DNA of 9,126 nucleotides from Acidimicrobiales bacterium (GCA_017882985.1 JADGOK010000011.1:1-9126); one strand, 5' to 3'; counted from the first letter of the stretch, positions 1 through 6,285 are shown. Notes: a model not told the origin generated them from the letters alone. A program made the numbers and translations.

Positions 1-26
1 CGTACCGCGTCAAGAATCTCACTCAT
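1..26 (-). CDS. 5' end of an unidentified leftward gene (partial)
   Basis: Reading the minus strand from base 26 gives ATG followed by eight open codons, MSEILDAV, before the window ends. The start is supported by a TAGCCT hexamer 7 bases upstream, the same leaderless-promoter arrangement seen at other genes here. No Shine-Dalgarno sequence is visible. The gene would be divergent from the thiolase. Eight residues are too few to identify a product, so none is claimed. Confidence 0.4.
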
Positions 27-33
27 CAGGGCG

Positions 34-39
34 AGGCTA
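34..39 (-). promoter_or_regulatory. Candidate -10 element (TAGCCT) for the partial leftward gene
   Basis: On the minus strand TAGCCT is followed by 7 bases and then the ATG at base 26. The identical hexamer lies 6 bases before the SRP RNA. No convincing -35 box was seen. It would yield a leaderless or nearly leaderless mRNA. Confidence 0.35.
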
Positions 40-98
40 GTGGCCGATCCACTTTCCGCCCCCTGACGCACGCTCGTCGAACCCGAGAGCGAAGGGTC

Positions 99-104
99 TA
101 ACGT
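99..104 (+). promoter_or_regulatory. Weak candidate -10 element (TAACGT) for the thiolase gene
   Basis: TAACGT fits TANNNT and would give a 5' leader of about 30 bases, long enough to contain the Shine-Dalgarno sequence GAAGGAG at 132-138. There is no clear -35 box. This is weakly supported and is listed because the thiolase, unlike its neighbours, needs a leadered promoter. Confidence 0.25.
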
Positions 105-131
105 GATGAGAGGTCCGTAAGGACGAACATT

Positions 132-138
132 GAAGGAG
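132..138 (+). promoter_or_regulatory. Shine-Dalgarno sequence of the thiolase gene
   Basis: GAAGGAG lies 5 bases before the ATG at 144. It fixes the start and contrasts with the neighbouring genes that lack such a site. Confidence 0.8.
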
Positions 139-143
139 TCACT

Positions 144-1322
144 ATGTCGCGCAGTGTCATCGTTGCCGGAACTCGAACCGCTATTGGCAAGCTCTCGGGA
201 GTCTTCACGTCGCTCAGTGCCATGGACCTCGGCGGCGCCGCGATCGCCGGCGTCTTGAAGACCACCGGCGTCGATCCGGGAAGCGTCGACGTCGTCTTGA
301 TGGGTCAAGTCCTTCAGGCGGGACAAGGTCAGATCACCGCGCGTCAGGCCGCCGTGAAGGGCGGCATACCCATGACCGTGAACGCCACCACCATTAACAA
401 GGTCTGCCTATCGGGCCTCCAGACGATCTATCTCGCCGACCTCATGATCCGCGCCGGCGAGGCCGAGATCGTCATCGCCGGCGGCATGGAGTCGATGACG
501 AACGCTCCCTACCTACTGCCCGGCGCGCGCGCCGGTTACCGGATCGGCGATCAGAAGGTCGTGGACTCGATGATGTTCGACGGGCTCACCTGCGCCTTCG
601 ACCAGTGCGCGATGGGTCTGTCGACCGAGCGCTACAACGCGGGACGGATCACCCGCGCGCGCCAGGACGAGTTCTCCGCGCGCAGCCACCAACTGGCGGC
701 AGCGGCGATCGCCGCGGGCAAGTTCGCCGACGAGATCGTAGGTGTTTCGGTCCCCCAGCGAAAGGGCGATCCGCTGCTGATCAACACTGACGAGGGCGTG
801 CGCGGCGAGACGACCGTGGCGTCACTCGCCGCGTTGCGCGGCGCCTTCGAAAAGGACGGCACGATCACCGCCGGCAACGCGTCCCAAATCTCCGACGGCG
901 GCGCCGCGGTGCTCGTCATGTCCGCAGAGAAGGCAGCCGAACTCGGACTCCAGCCAATCGGCGAAATGGTGAGCTACGGCCAGGTCGCCGGTCCGGACGC
1001 GTCGCTCTTGACCCAGCCGTCGCGCGCCATCGCCCAGGCCGCCGCGAAGGCCGGTCTCGCCGTGCACGGGCTCGACCTGATCGAGATCAACGAGGCGTTC
1101 GCGGCCGTGGGTCTCGCCTCAGCCGATGAGCTCGGTTTGGACGAGAGCAAGGTCAACGTGAACGGTGGCGCGATCGCGCTCGGTCATCCCGTCGGCATGT
1201 CGGGCACGCGCCTCGCGATAACAGTGCTCAACGAACTTCGCCGACGCGGCGGCGGGGTTGGTGCCGTCGCGCTCTGTGGTGGCGGCGGTCAGGGTGACGC
1301 CGCCATCTTTCGCACCCCCTAA
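144..1322 (+). CDS. Acetyl-CoA C-acetyltransferase (thiolase)
   Basis: This thiolase-family enzyme (392 aa, the usual length) is predicted to condense two acetyl-CoA to acetoacetyl-CoA, or to run the reverse cleavage, in the cytoplasm. The nucleophilic cysteine is C88 in NKVCLSG. The other family motifs are NEAFA (316-320), GGAIALGHPVGMSG (341-354, with H348) and the second catalytic cysteine C378 in CGGGGQG. The full set suggests an active enzyme. Motif spelling resembles actinobacterial biosynthetic or degradative acetyl-CoA acetyltransferases (FadA/AtoB type). Direction and pathway (ketone body or polyhydroxyalkanoate precursor, fatty acid or branched-chain degradation) cannot be told from sequence. 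The ATG is preceded by GAAGGAG with 5 bases of spacing, so this mRNA is leadered. Its TAA stop overlaps the stop of the convergent sixA-like gene. It appears monocistronic. Confidence 0.93.
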   Translation: MSRSVIVAGTRTAIGKLSGVFTSLSAMDLGGAAIAGVLKTTGVDPGSVDVVLMGQVLQAGQGQITARQAAVKGGIPMTVNATTINKVCLSGLQTIYLADLMIRAGEAEIVIAGGMESMTNAPYLLPGARAGYRIGDQKVVDSMMFDGLTCAFDQCAMGLSTERYNAGRITRARQDEFSARSHQLAAAAIAAGKFADEIVGVSVPQRKGDPLLINTDEGVRGETTVASLAALRGAFEKDGTITAGNASQISDGGAAVLVMSAEKAAELGLQPIGEMVSYGQVAGPDASLLTQPSRAIAQAAAKAGLAVHGLDLIEINEAFAAVGLASADELGLDESKVNVNGGAIALGHPVGMSGTRLAITVLNELRRRGGGVGAVALCGGGGQGDAAIFRTP

Positions 1323-1834
1323 GAGGGCAGGTAACTCGAAACGACTTCGTAGCGTTTGAGCCCAACGGGCCGGTCGTCGGGCAACGCCAGTACGTACGCC
1401 GCGCCGAGTCGGTAGTGGAACTTCCGGAGCGAGTGCGGAATCTCTTTGGCGAGCAACAACATCAGTTCCAGCACGGGCGGATTGTGCGCCACGACCAAGA
1501 GTGACGTGGTCACCGGATCGATCGCGGCCAATTCAATAAGGAGGTCCTCGGGCGTGAACTCGCGTCGACCGTTGTAAATCAGCTCGCTGTAGTGCTTGTC
1601 CCGCACGAAGTCGGTTTTGGCGAACGCTCGACGATACGTCTCCTTGGTTCTGTGCGCGGAACTCACGAGGGCGATCGTGGGCCCGAATCGTCCGAGGGCG
1701 TCAGGGTCGCTCGCCCACTCCCTCAGCTCCTCGCACTGTTGCTTTCCTCGATCACTCAGCCCCCGTTCGAAATCCGCTGTGCCGGGTGGTGCTGGCGTCG
1801 ATTCGCCGTGTCGAACAATGGTCAAGTACCGCAC
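1319..1834 (-). CDS. sixA: SixA-like phosphohistidine phosphatase (histidine phosphatase superfamily)
   Basis: This 171-aa protein belongs to the histidine phosphatase (phosphoglycerate mutase-like) superfamily, short branch. The RHG motif is at residues 8-10 (VRHGES), with H9 as the phospho-acceptor. A LSDRG motif follows (26-30), then SSAHRTKET with R62, the acid E84 in SELIYNG, and VAHNP with H117. All expected catalytic residues are present. SixA removes phosphate from phosphohistidine on histidine-containing phosphotransfer proteins, but many actinobacterial members have unknown substrates, so the specific reaction is inferred. The start is GTG, the only start giving the complete N-terminal strand MRYLTIVRHGE. 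There is no good Shine-Dalgarno sequence; a weak CAGACT sits 6 bases upstream where a leaderless -10 would be. The gene is divergent from uppP (61 bases between starts) and convergent with the thiolase. Confidence 0.85.
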   Translation of the reverse strand: MRYLTIVRHGESTPAPPGTADFERGLSDRGKQQCEELREWASDPDALGRFGPTIALVSSAHRTKETYRRAFAKTDFVRDKHYSELIYNGRREFTPEDLLIELAAIDPVTTSLLVVAHNPPVLELMLLLAKEIPHSLRKFHYRLGAAYVLALPDDRPVGLKRYEVVSSYLPS

Positions 1835-1883
1835 GAATCCAGTCTGACCGATGCCGGTGGCACACGGTGTCGGCGTCGTGGTT

Positions 1884-1889
1884 TAGCGT
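1884..1889 (+). promoter_or_regulatory. Candidate leaderless -10 element (TAGCGT) of uppP
   Basis: TAGCGT is followed by exactly 6 bases (TGGAGG) and then the GTG start at 1896, so transcription should begin at or next to the start codon. The GGAGG between them directly abuts the GTG, too close to act as a Shine-Dalgarno sequence. No clear -35 box is seen. Confidence 0.5.
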
Positions 1890-1895
1890 TGGAGG

Positions 1896-2795
1896 GTGCT
1901 CGCGTCCCTTACGTACTTCCAGGCGATCGTGATGGGGCTCTTGCAGGGCATCACCGAGCTCTTTCCGGTCTCGAGTCTGGGACACAGTGTTCTCGTCCCG
2001 GCACTGCTCGGTTGGCACAATCTGGTCAGTAGCCAGTCCCAGACCGAGTCCTTCTTCCTCGCGTTCATTGTCGGTCTGCACGTCGGCACCGCGATTGGTC
2101 TCATCGTGTACTACCGCTCGACCTGGATCACGCTCTTTCGAGGACTGGGAAAGCAACTGGGCGTGGCGCGCGAAAAGGGTATCCCTTCGCTGTGGCAACT
2201 ATCGGATCCGACAATGGACAAGAACTACCGCTTGTTGTTCATCCTGGCGATCGGCACCATTCCGGTCGGTATCGCGGGGATCCTGCTCGAGCACAAACTC
2301 CGAACGCTCTTCGCCAAGCCGCTCGCTGCCGCAATCTTTCTCACCGTCAACGGCGTGATCTTGCTTCTTGGTGAACGTCTACGTCGCTCGAGAGGGCGAC
2401 ACGTCGCACGCCAGGAACTGGAGACGGTGAGCGCCAAGAAGGCGCTCAGCATCGGTACGTCGCAAATACTCGCCCTCTTCGCCGGCATCTCGCGAAGTGG
2501 CGCCGCCATGGTGGCGGGCCTGCTGGGCGGGCTCGATCACGAAGAGGCGGCCAACTTCTCATTCCTCCTGGCCACTCCGGTGATTCTGCTGGCCGGGCTC
2601 TACAAGTTGCCGGACCTCATGGGGACGCTAGGCAACGGCGTGCGGACCCAGACCGTGGTCGGCGCCCTCTTCGCTGGAGCCGCCGCGTACGTCGCCGTGC
2701 GGTTCCTCGTTCGATGGTTCACCACCAAGACGTTGATCCCGTTCGGGATCTACAGCCTCGTGGTCGGCCTTCTCTGCGTGGTGCGCTTCGCCTAG
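1896..2795 (+). CDS. uppP: Undecaprenyl-diphosphatase UppP (BacA)
   Basis: UppP is an integral membrane phosphatase that converts undecaprenyl diphosphate to undecaprenyl phosphate, recycling the lipid carrier for peptidoglycan and other envelope polymers; family members can confer bacitracin resistance. The protein has 299 aa, slightly longer than the common 265-285. Motif 1 is at residues 16-31 (LQGITELFPVSSLGHS) with E21, S26, S27 and H30; the usual SSSGH is SSLGH here. Motif 2 is GISRSG (197-202) with R200. Many hydrophobic segments surround these, including 55-72, 112-131, 143-159, 222-236, 253-270 and 281-297. The N-terminus begins close to motif 1, as usual. Initiation is at GTG, with a -10-like element 6 bases upstream implying leaderless translation. 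The stop overlaps the recR stop on the other strand. Confidence 0.95.
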   Translation: MLASLTYFQAIVMGLLQGITELFPVSSLGHSVLVPALLGWHNLVSSQSQTESFFLAFIVGLHVGTAIGLIVYYRSTWITLFRGLGKQLGVAREKGIPSLWQLSDPTMDKNYRLLFILAIGTIPVGIAGILLEHKLRTLFAKPLAAAIFLTVNGVILLLGERLRRSRGRHVARQELETVSAKKALSIGTSQILALFAGISRSGAAMVAGLLGGLDHEEAANFSFLLATPVILLAGLYKLPDLMGTLGNGVRTQTVVGALFAGAAAYVAVRFLVRWFTTKTLIPFGIYSLVVGLLCVVRFA

Positions 2796-3394
2796 TCCGT
2801 GAGTATCCGTCGGCCGTCAATGGCACGACCGAGGGTGAGGTCGTCGGCGAACTCCAAATCCCCGCCGACCGGCAGGCCGCTCGCGGGTTGTGAAACGACC
2901 AGACCAGGTACCTGAAGAAGTCGACTGAGGTACATCGCGGTGGCGTCGCCCTCGACGTTGGAGTTGAAACAGAGAATGACCTCCTTCACCGGGCCGTGAA
3001 GGCGGTGAAGGAGTTCTTGAATCCGAAGCCGGTCCGGCGTCACGCCCTCCAGGGGATTGAGCACGCCGTGCAGCACGTGGTACGTGCCGTGGAATACGCC
3101 CGAGCGCTCCACGGCGGCGACGTCAGGCGGATTCTCGACGACGCAGATGGTCGTCTGGTCACGGCGCTCGTCAGCACAGATCGGACAGAGACCGCCCGCT
3201 TCGGCGATGTTGCAACACCGCTCGCAGAACGAAAGTTTCGTGCGCATCTCGTCGAGCGACTGGGCCAGACGACTGACGTCTTCTCCGGGCTGGCGCATCA
3301 ACCAAAACGCGATTCGCTGTGCTGATTTCGGACCGACGCCGGGAAAACGACCCAACTCGTCGACGACGGCCTGCAATGGTGGCGGATAGCTCAC
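2792..3394 (-). CDS. recR: Recombination mediator protein RecR
   Basis: RecR works with RecO (and RecF) to load RecA onto SSB-coated single-stranded DNA during gap repair. The protein is 200 aa, the typical length. It has an N-terminal helix-hairpin-helix (FPGVGPKSAQR, 17-27). The zinc finger is C57-x2-C60 and C70-x2-C73. The Toprim domain begins at ICVVE (83-87) and continues through NSNVEGDATAMYL (144-156), with the C-terminal LPVGGDLEFAD segment (174-184) characteristic of the family. The start is GTG, overlapping the dnaX TGA by 4 bases (GTGA), with GAGGAG (minus strand, 3405-3400) 5 bases before it, so translation is probably coupled to dnaX. The small nucleoid-associated gene ebfC/ybaB that usually separates dnaX and recR is absent. 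The recR TAG overlaps the uppP stop. Confidence 0.96.
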   Translation of the reverse strand: MSYPPPLQAVVDELGRFPGVGPKSAQRIAFWLMRQPGEDVSRLAQSLDEMRTKLSFCERCCNIAEAGGLCPICADERRDQTTICVVENPPDVAAVERSGVFHGTYHVLHGVLNPLEGVTPDRLRIQELLHRLHGPVKEVILCFNSNVEGDATAMYLSRLLQVPGLVVSQPASGLPVGGDLEFADDLTLGRAIDGRRILTD

Positions 3395-5106
3395 GAAATC
3401 TCCTCGGCGCCTGGGAACATCTCGGTGATGAGGTGGTCGGCGACGGATTCAACGACCAGGACCGACTCGTCGCCGGGGTAACCCTCCTCGGCGACGGCGT
3501 CGGGCGACGGCGCACGGGCGGGACGAGGAGCGCGCGCCGTTGTCACCGAACTCAGCGTTCGGTCAACAACCCATTCGACCTGCAACGCGGTCTTGAATTC
3601 GTGCTCGAGGGCACTACGTAGTCCCGGCATGATGACATCGGTACTCTGACGCATCTCATCACTGGGGACCGCGATCGTGAGTCGATTGCCGTCGAGCGAT
3701 CGCAGCTGGGCACTCTTCAACAACATCTGTGCTGAGCGGGCAGTTCGGGGAACGACGTGCTGCTCGAATCGGGCGCGGACGTCGTCAAAGTCGAGTGGCG
3801 CCGAAGTAAGAGGCGCGTCGGTCGGCGACTCGACTGATTCGGGTGCGGGCTCGGACGCTGGTGTTGGCGCTGGTTCCGGCGGCACCGTCGATGGAACGGA
3901 AATACTCTTGGTCACCTCGACCGATCCGATCGGACGCAACGCCGCGGTTGGTGGCGGAGCAGGCGCGGGCGTGCGGGTCGCCCCGCGCTCGAGTTTAGTG
4001 AGTCGCTCGTCGAGCGCCTCGAGTGAACTGTCCAACTCGGGTCGGGTCAGTCGAACAAGTGCCACCTCGAGCGTGACGATCTTCTCGGGCGCGCTCTTCA
4101 TCTCTCGCATCGCCTTCCCAACGGTCTCCAAGATGCGAACCGTTCTCGGAAGTCCCAGTCGCGACCCCCACGCACTCAGTCGATCGCGATCACTGTCAAC
4201 CGCGTCGGCGACTTCGGGTGCCACTTGGAGAAGGAATACCTGACGGACCTCGGCGGCGAAACTCTCGGCCAACTGCTCGGGGTCCCAGCCTTCTTGCGTG
4301 AGTACGGCAAGCGATCGCAGCGCCCCGACGGCGTCGACGTCAACCATGGCGTGGAACAGTCCGTCGAATTCGGGTTGCGCCTCGATCAGTGATCCCGTTG
4401 CCAGCAACTGATCCAACGCGCTGAGCGCGTCACGGGCCGAGCCGCGGCCGAGGCGAACGGCGGCGTCGATCGTCGCTTCGTCGGCGGCGAGACCGGCCGC
4501 TCCCTTGACGTCGTGCAGCAACGTGCTCAACGTGTCGCCACCAATGAGACGGAACTCGAGGTGCTGGGTCCGCGAGCGAATGGTCGGTAGCACCTTGTGC
4601 GGATCAGTCGTCGCGAGTACGAAGATGACGTGCGGTGGGGGCTCTTCGAGAGTCTTCAGCAGTGCGACGGACGCGGACTTCGAAAGTTGGTGGACCTCGT
4701 CGAAGATGTAGACCTTCCAACGCCCGGGCGTGCCGTGCCACGCACCCGCAGTGATCTCGCGAATATCGTCAACGCCGTTGTTCGACGCCGCGTCGAGTTC
4801 GGTGACGTCGAGCGAAGATCCCTTGGTGATCGCGACGCAACTGGCACAGACGTTGCAGGCGTCGCCGTCGACGGGGTGCTCGCAGTTGAGCGCCTTGGCG
4901 AGGATGCGGGCCGTCGTCGTCTTGCCGGTCCCGCGCGGACCCGAAAAGAGATAGGCGTGAACCACACGGTCGTTCTTGACGGCCCCTTGCAGGGCTCGAA
5001 CGACGTGGTCCTGACCGCGAAGTTCGGCGAAACGACCCGGTCGAAAACGGCGATACAACGAGGTCACACCGTCGAGCGAAGTGGGGGTGGGAATCGCGTC
5101 AGCCAT
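3391..5106 (-). CDS. dnaX: DNA polymerase III subunit gamma/tau (DnaX)
   Basis: DnaX is the ATPase core of the clamp loader that places the beta sliding clamp on primed DNA at the replication fork. In this 571-aa protein the AAA+ module has Walker A GPRGTGKT (56-63), a zinc-binding set C75/C84/C87/C90, Walker B IFDEVHQ (134-140), sensor 1 LATTDPHKVLPTIRSR (164-179, including the arginine finger region) and sensor 2 GSARDALS (222-229). A clamp-loader collar region follows to about 360. A low-complexity Pro/Ala/Ser/Glu linker runs about 375-435. A C-terminal tau-like domain (about 438-520) and an acidic tail end the protein. I saw no A-rich slippery sequence, so a separate gamma product is not suggested. 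No Shine-Dalgarno sequence precedes the ATG; TAGCAT sits 6 bases upstream, so a leaderless transcript can start here in addition to read-through from ffs. Confidence 0.97.
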   Translation of the reverse strand: MADAIPTPTSLDGVTSLYRRFRPGRFAELRGQDHVVRALQGAVKNDRVVHAYLFSGPRGTGKTTTARILAKALNCEHPVDGDACNVCASCVAITKGSSLDVTELDAASNNGVDDIREITAGAWHGTPGRWKVYIFDEVHQLSKSASVALLKTLEEPPPHVIFVLATTDPHKVLPTIRSRTQHLEFRLIGGDTLSTLLHDVKGAAGLAADEATIDAAVRLGRGSARDALSALDQLLATGSLIEAQPEFDGLFHAMVDVDAVGALRSLAVLTQEGWDPEQLAESFAAEVRQVFLLQVAPEVADAVDSDRDRLSAWGSRLGLPRTVRILETVGKAMREMKSAPEKIVTLEVALVRLTRPELDSSLEALDERLTKLERGATRTPAPAPPPTAALRPIGSVEVTKSISVPSTVPPEPAPTPASEPAPESVESPTDAPLTSAPLDFDDVRARFEQHVVPRTARSAQMLLKSAQLRSLDGNRLTIAVPSDEMRQSTDVIMPGLRSALEHEFKTALQVEWVVDRTLSSVTTARAPRPARAPSPDAVAEEGYPGDESVLVVESVADHLITEMFPGAEEIS

Positions 5107-5112
5107 GCACGC

Positions 5113-5118
5113 ATGCTA
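5113..5118 (-). promoter_or_regulatory. Candidate leaderless -10 element (TAGCAT) of dnaX
   Basis: On the minus strand TAGCAT is followed by exactly 6 bases (GCGTGC) and the dnaX ATG. It lies in the 29-base gap between the end of the SRP RNA and dnaX, so dnaX probably has its own start as well as possible read-through from ffs. No -35 match was found; the upstream bases belong to the SRP RNA stem. Confidence 0.5.
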
Positions 5119-5135
5119 ACGGTGGGCTGTCAGGT

Positions 5136-5267
5136 GCCGAGGTCCAAAGCAGTGGTCAGGCGATCCGTGGCACCCAACACAATCCGCTGAGAGCTGCTGG
5201 CTTCCACCCCTGACTCGGTTCACGAACGGTCGTCGCACGGGACCCGACCACTGCTGTGGACCTCGGC
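5136..5267 (-). ncRNA. ffs: Small bacterial signal recognition particle RNA (4.5S)
   Basis: This is the RNA scaffold of the signal recognition particle, which binds Ffh and targets nascent membrane and secreted proteins to FtsY at the membrane. The conserved helix-8 core is at 5214-5193 (minus): GTCAGG, GGT-GGAA-GCC (a GGAA tetraloop on a short stem), then AGCAGC, the hallmark of the Ffh-binding domain. The ends form a long helix: 11 bp (GCCGAGGTCCA with TGGACCTCGGC), one C/U mismatch, then 10 bp (AGCAGTGGTC with GACCACTGCT). That gives about 132 nt, somewhat longer than the E. coli 114-nt RNA; ends are set from the base of the stem. The position directly upstream of dnaX and near a tRNA-Ser gene matches the actinobacterial neighbourhood. 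TAGCCT lies 6 bases before the 5' end. No Alu-domain extension was recognised. Confidence 0.93.
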
Positions 5268-5273
5268 GTAGAA

Positions 5274-5312
5274 AGGCTACCGCGCGTTACGTTGTCACGG
5301 CTCGGGTAGCCT
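5274..5312. promoter_or_regulatory. Back-to-back promoters for ffs and tRNA-Ser (inverted GGTAGCCT)
   Basis: GGTAGCCT occurs on the minus strand at 5281-5274 and on the plus strand at 5305-5312. The minus copy places TAGCCT exactly 6 bases before the first paired base of the SRP RNA. The plus copy would give the tRNA precursor a leader of about 36 bases, to be removed by RNase P. The inverted repeat is therefore best read as two divergent -10 elements. Between them are 23 bases including GTTGTCAC; no correctly spaced -35 box is obvious on either strand. Confidence 0.5.
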
Positions 5313-5354
5313 TGCGAGCCGGTATTCATTTCCAAGAATGCGTATCGGAATTCG

Positions 5355-5442
5355 GGAGGAGTGCGAGAGCGGCCGAATCGCCACGATTGGAAATCGTGTG
5401 TAGGGCAACCTACCGTGGGTTCAAATCCCACCTCCTCCGCCA
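5355..5442 (+). tRNA. tRNA-Ser, anticodon GGA
   Basis: This tRNA reads UCC and UCU serine codons. The acceptor stem GGAGGAG (5355-5361) pairs with CTCCTCC (5432-5438), followed by discriminator G5439 and an encoded CCA (5440-5442). The anticodon stem CACGA/TCGTG encloses TTGGAAA, with anticodon GGA at 5389-5391. The long variable arm expected of a class II tRNA is GTAGG-GCAA-CCTAC (5400-5413). The T arm is GTGGG-TTCAAAT-CCCAC (5415-5431). The D region carries the usual GAGAGCGGCCGAAT pattern. The length of 88 nt including CCA is normal. It is convergent with the pseudogene 18 bases downstream and divergent from ffs. No duplicate of its 3' end that would mark an integrated element was found in the window. 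Confidence 0.97.
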
Positions 5443-5460
5443 AGGCGCAGCCTCCGCTGA

Positions 5461-6091
5461 CTACGCGTCCCTCGTGGCCATGCGCCACGCACCCAGCCCC
5501 GACCAGACGACGAGCCAGGCAACGATGACGCACACCGCGACCGTGGTGCTCTCGGGCACGAGCCTCGGAGCGCCGCCGCCGCCGAACGCGCGCGGCAGGC
5601 CACCCGGTTCCAAGTGGGCGGTGGCGAGACCGACGACCCCTCGTTGCACGTTGATCAGGTGCGGGATAATCGCGTGGGAAAGCAGGGGCGTGAGGATGAC
5701 CTCGAGCACGATCATCAGGATCACCGCGACGGTCCGTTGACCCATCAGCGATCCGAGTCCGAGCCCCACGATGAGCCCGACGATGGCCTCGAGCTCAATC
5801 CACAACCCGGCCTTCACCATGAGCGACGTTGACGGACTGAGAAAGTACCTCGAATAGTCCGCGTAATCCTGGCGCGCCACCTCGACGGCGTCCGCCTTCA
5901 GGGTGCTCAACGGGATGGCCCGCACCATTGGGACCGAGATACCCGAACGCGCATCCGCGTGGGACAAGTAGCTCGACGTCGCTAACCGCGACGTTGTCGC
6001 CGAAGCGCTTGGTGAGTCCGTGCGTTTCCACCGCCCAAGGACTCTCCGGCGAGCTCGTAGGAGGTGAATCGTCGAGCGTGGGTGCACTCAT
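5461..6091 (-). pseudogene. Deletion relic of an ABC exporter: ATPase N-terminus joined out of frame to permease C-terminus
   Basis: Reading leftward from the ATG at 6091 (GAAGGA 9 bases upstream), the first 58 residues are a normal ABC ATPase start: ETHGLTKRFGDNVAVSDVEL, then GYLGPNGAG of Walker A (ending at 5918). The next codon should be the catalytic lysine, but the similarity stops and the frame runs to unrelated sequence. From about 5917 a different frame opens that reads as the C-terminal 150 residues of an ABC-2 type permease: a helical lead-in, hydrophobic segments around 5800-5740 and 5730-5660, a GLPRAFGGGG loop, a last membrane segment, and the end WRMATRDA at 5461. The simplest reading is an ATPase-permease operon that lost most of its ATPase and the permease N-terminus (roughly 1 kb, inferred from usual lengths) in one deletion. 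No functional transporter can be made; a free permease fragment is conceivable but has no supported start. A sequence or assembly error cannot be excluded. Confidence 0.75.
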
Positions 6092-6140
6092 GGTGGCGCT
6101 TCCTTCAATCGGGAGAGGACGTCTTCTGGGAAGAGTAAAC

Positions 6141-6156
6141 GTTCCTTCGACGGAAC
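6141..6156. repeat. Near-perfect 16-base palindrome in the divergent ABC intergenic region
   Basis: GTTCC-T-TCGA-C-GGAAC has 5-bp arms and a palindromic TCGA centre; only one symmetrical position fails to pair. It lies about 50 bases upstream of the relic ATPase start and could be a regulator binding site. The arm order GTTC...GAAC is opposite to that of an actinobacterial SOS box. Function is unknown. Confidence 0.3.
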
Positions 6157-6245
6157 ACCATCGGGGTAAACCCTGACGTTCCTCGCGCGCTCACCCGAAA
6201 AGAGCCACGCCAATCCCAACTTGCGAACGAGGGATTCGGATGAAC

Positions 6246-6269
6246 TTGACGCGACGGTGACGACGTCAA
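6246..6269. repeat. Inverted repeat TTGACG...CGTCAA upstream of the ABC ATPase
   Basis: Six-base arms TTGACG and CGTCAA are separated by 12 bases. They lie 53 bases upstream of the proposed -10 of the ABC ATPase. On either strand TTGACG resembles a -35 box, but no matching -10 at 16-18 bases was found. It may be chance or an operator. Confidence 0.2.
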
Positions 6270-6285
6270 CTCTCCGATGTGGCTC

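Noticed and set aside
113..124. Small hairpin GTCC-GTAA-GGAC upstream of the thiolase Shine-Dalgarno sequence
   Set aside because: Only 4 bp with a GNRA-like loop. It is too short for a riboswitch or terminator and is likely to occur by chance in GC-rich DNA.
3750..3990. Repetitive GC-rich tract as a possible tandem repeat or mobile element
   Set aside because: It is the Pro/Ala/Ser/Glu-rich linker coding region of dnaX, a usual property of tau-type proteins.
3677..4243. Long plus-strand open frame opposite dnaX, and similar frames opposite thiolase, recR and uppP
   Set aside because: These are antisense shadows of GC-rich coding sequence, with biased low-complexity Ser/Arg/Ala composition and no family motifs.
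5355..5442. tRNA-Ser as an integration site for a mobile element
   Set aside because: I found no direct repeat of the tRNA 3' end elsewhere in the window and no integrase gene. The neighbouring ABC relic can be explained by a simple deletion.
5312..5740. 142-residue plus-strand open frame through the tRNA and the relic permease
   Set aside because: It reads through the tRNA gene and opposite a clear permease fragment, and has no protein-like features.
6141..6156. Palindrome GTTCC...GGAAC as a LexA SOS box
   Set aside because: Actinobacterial SOS boxes have GAAC...GTTC order; here the arms are reversed. The adjacent genes are not DNA-repair genes.
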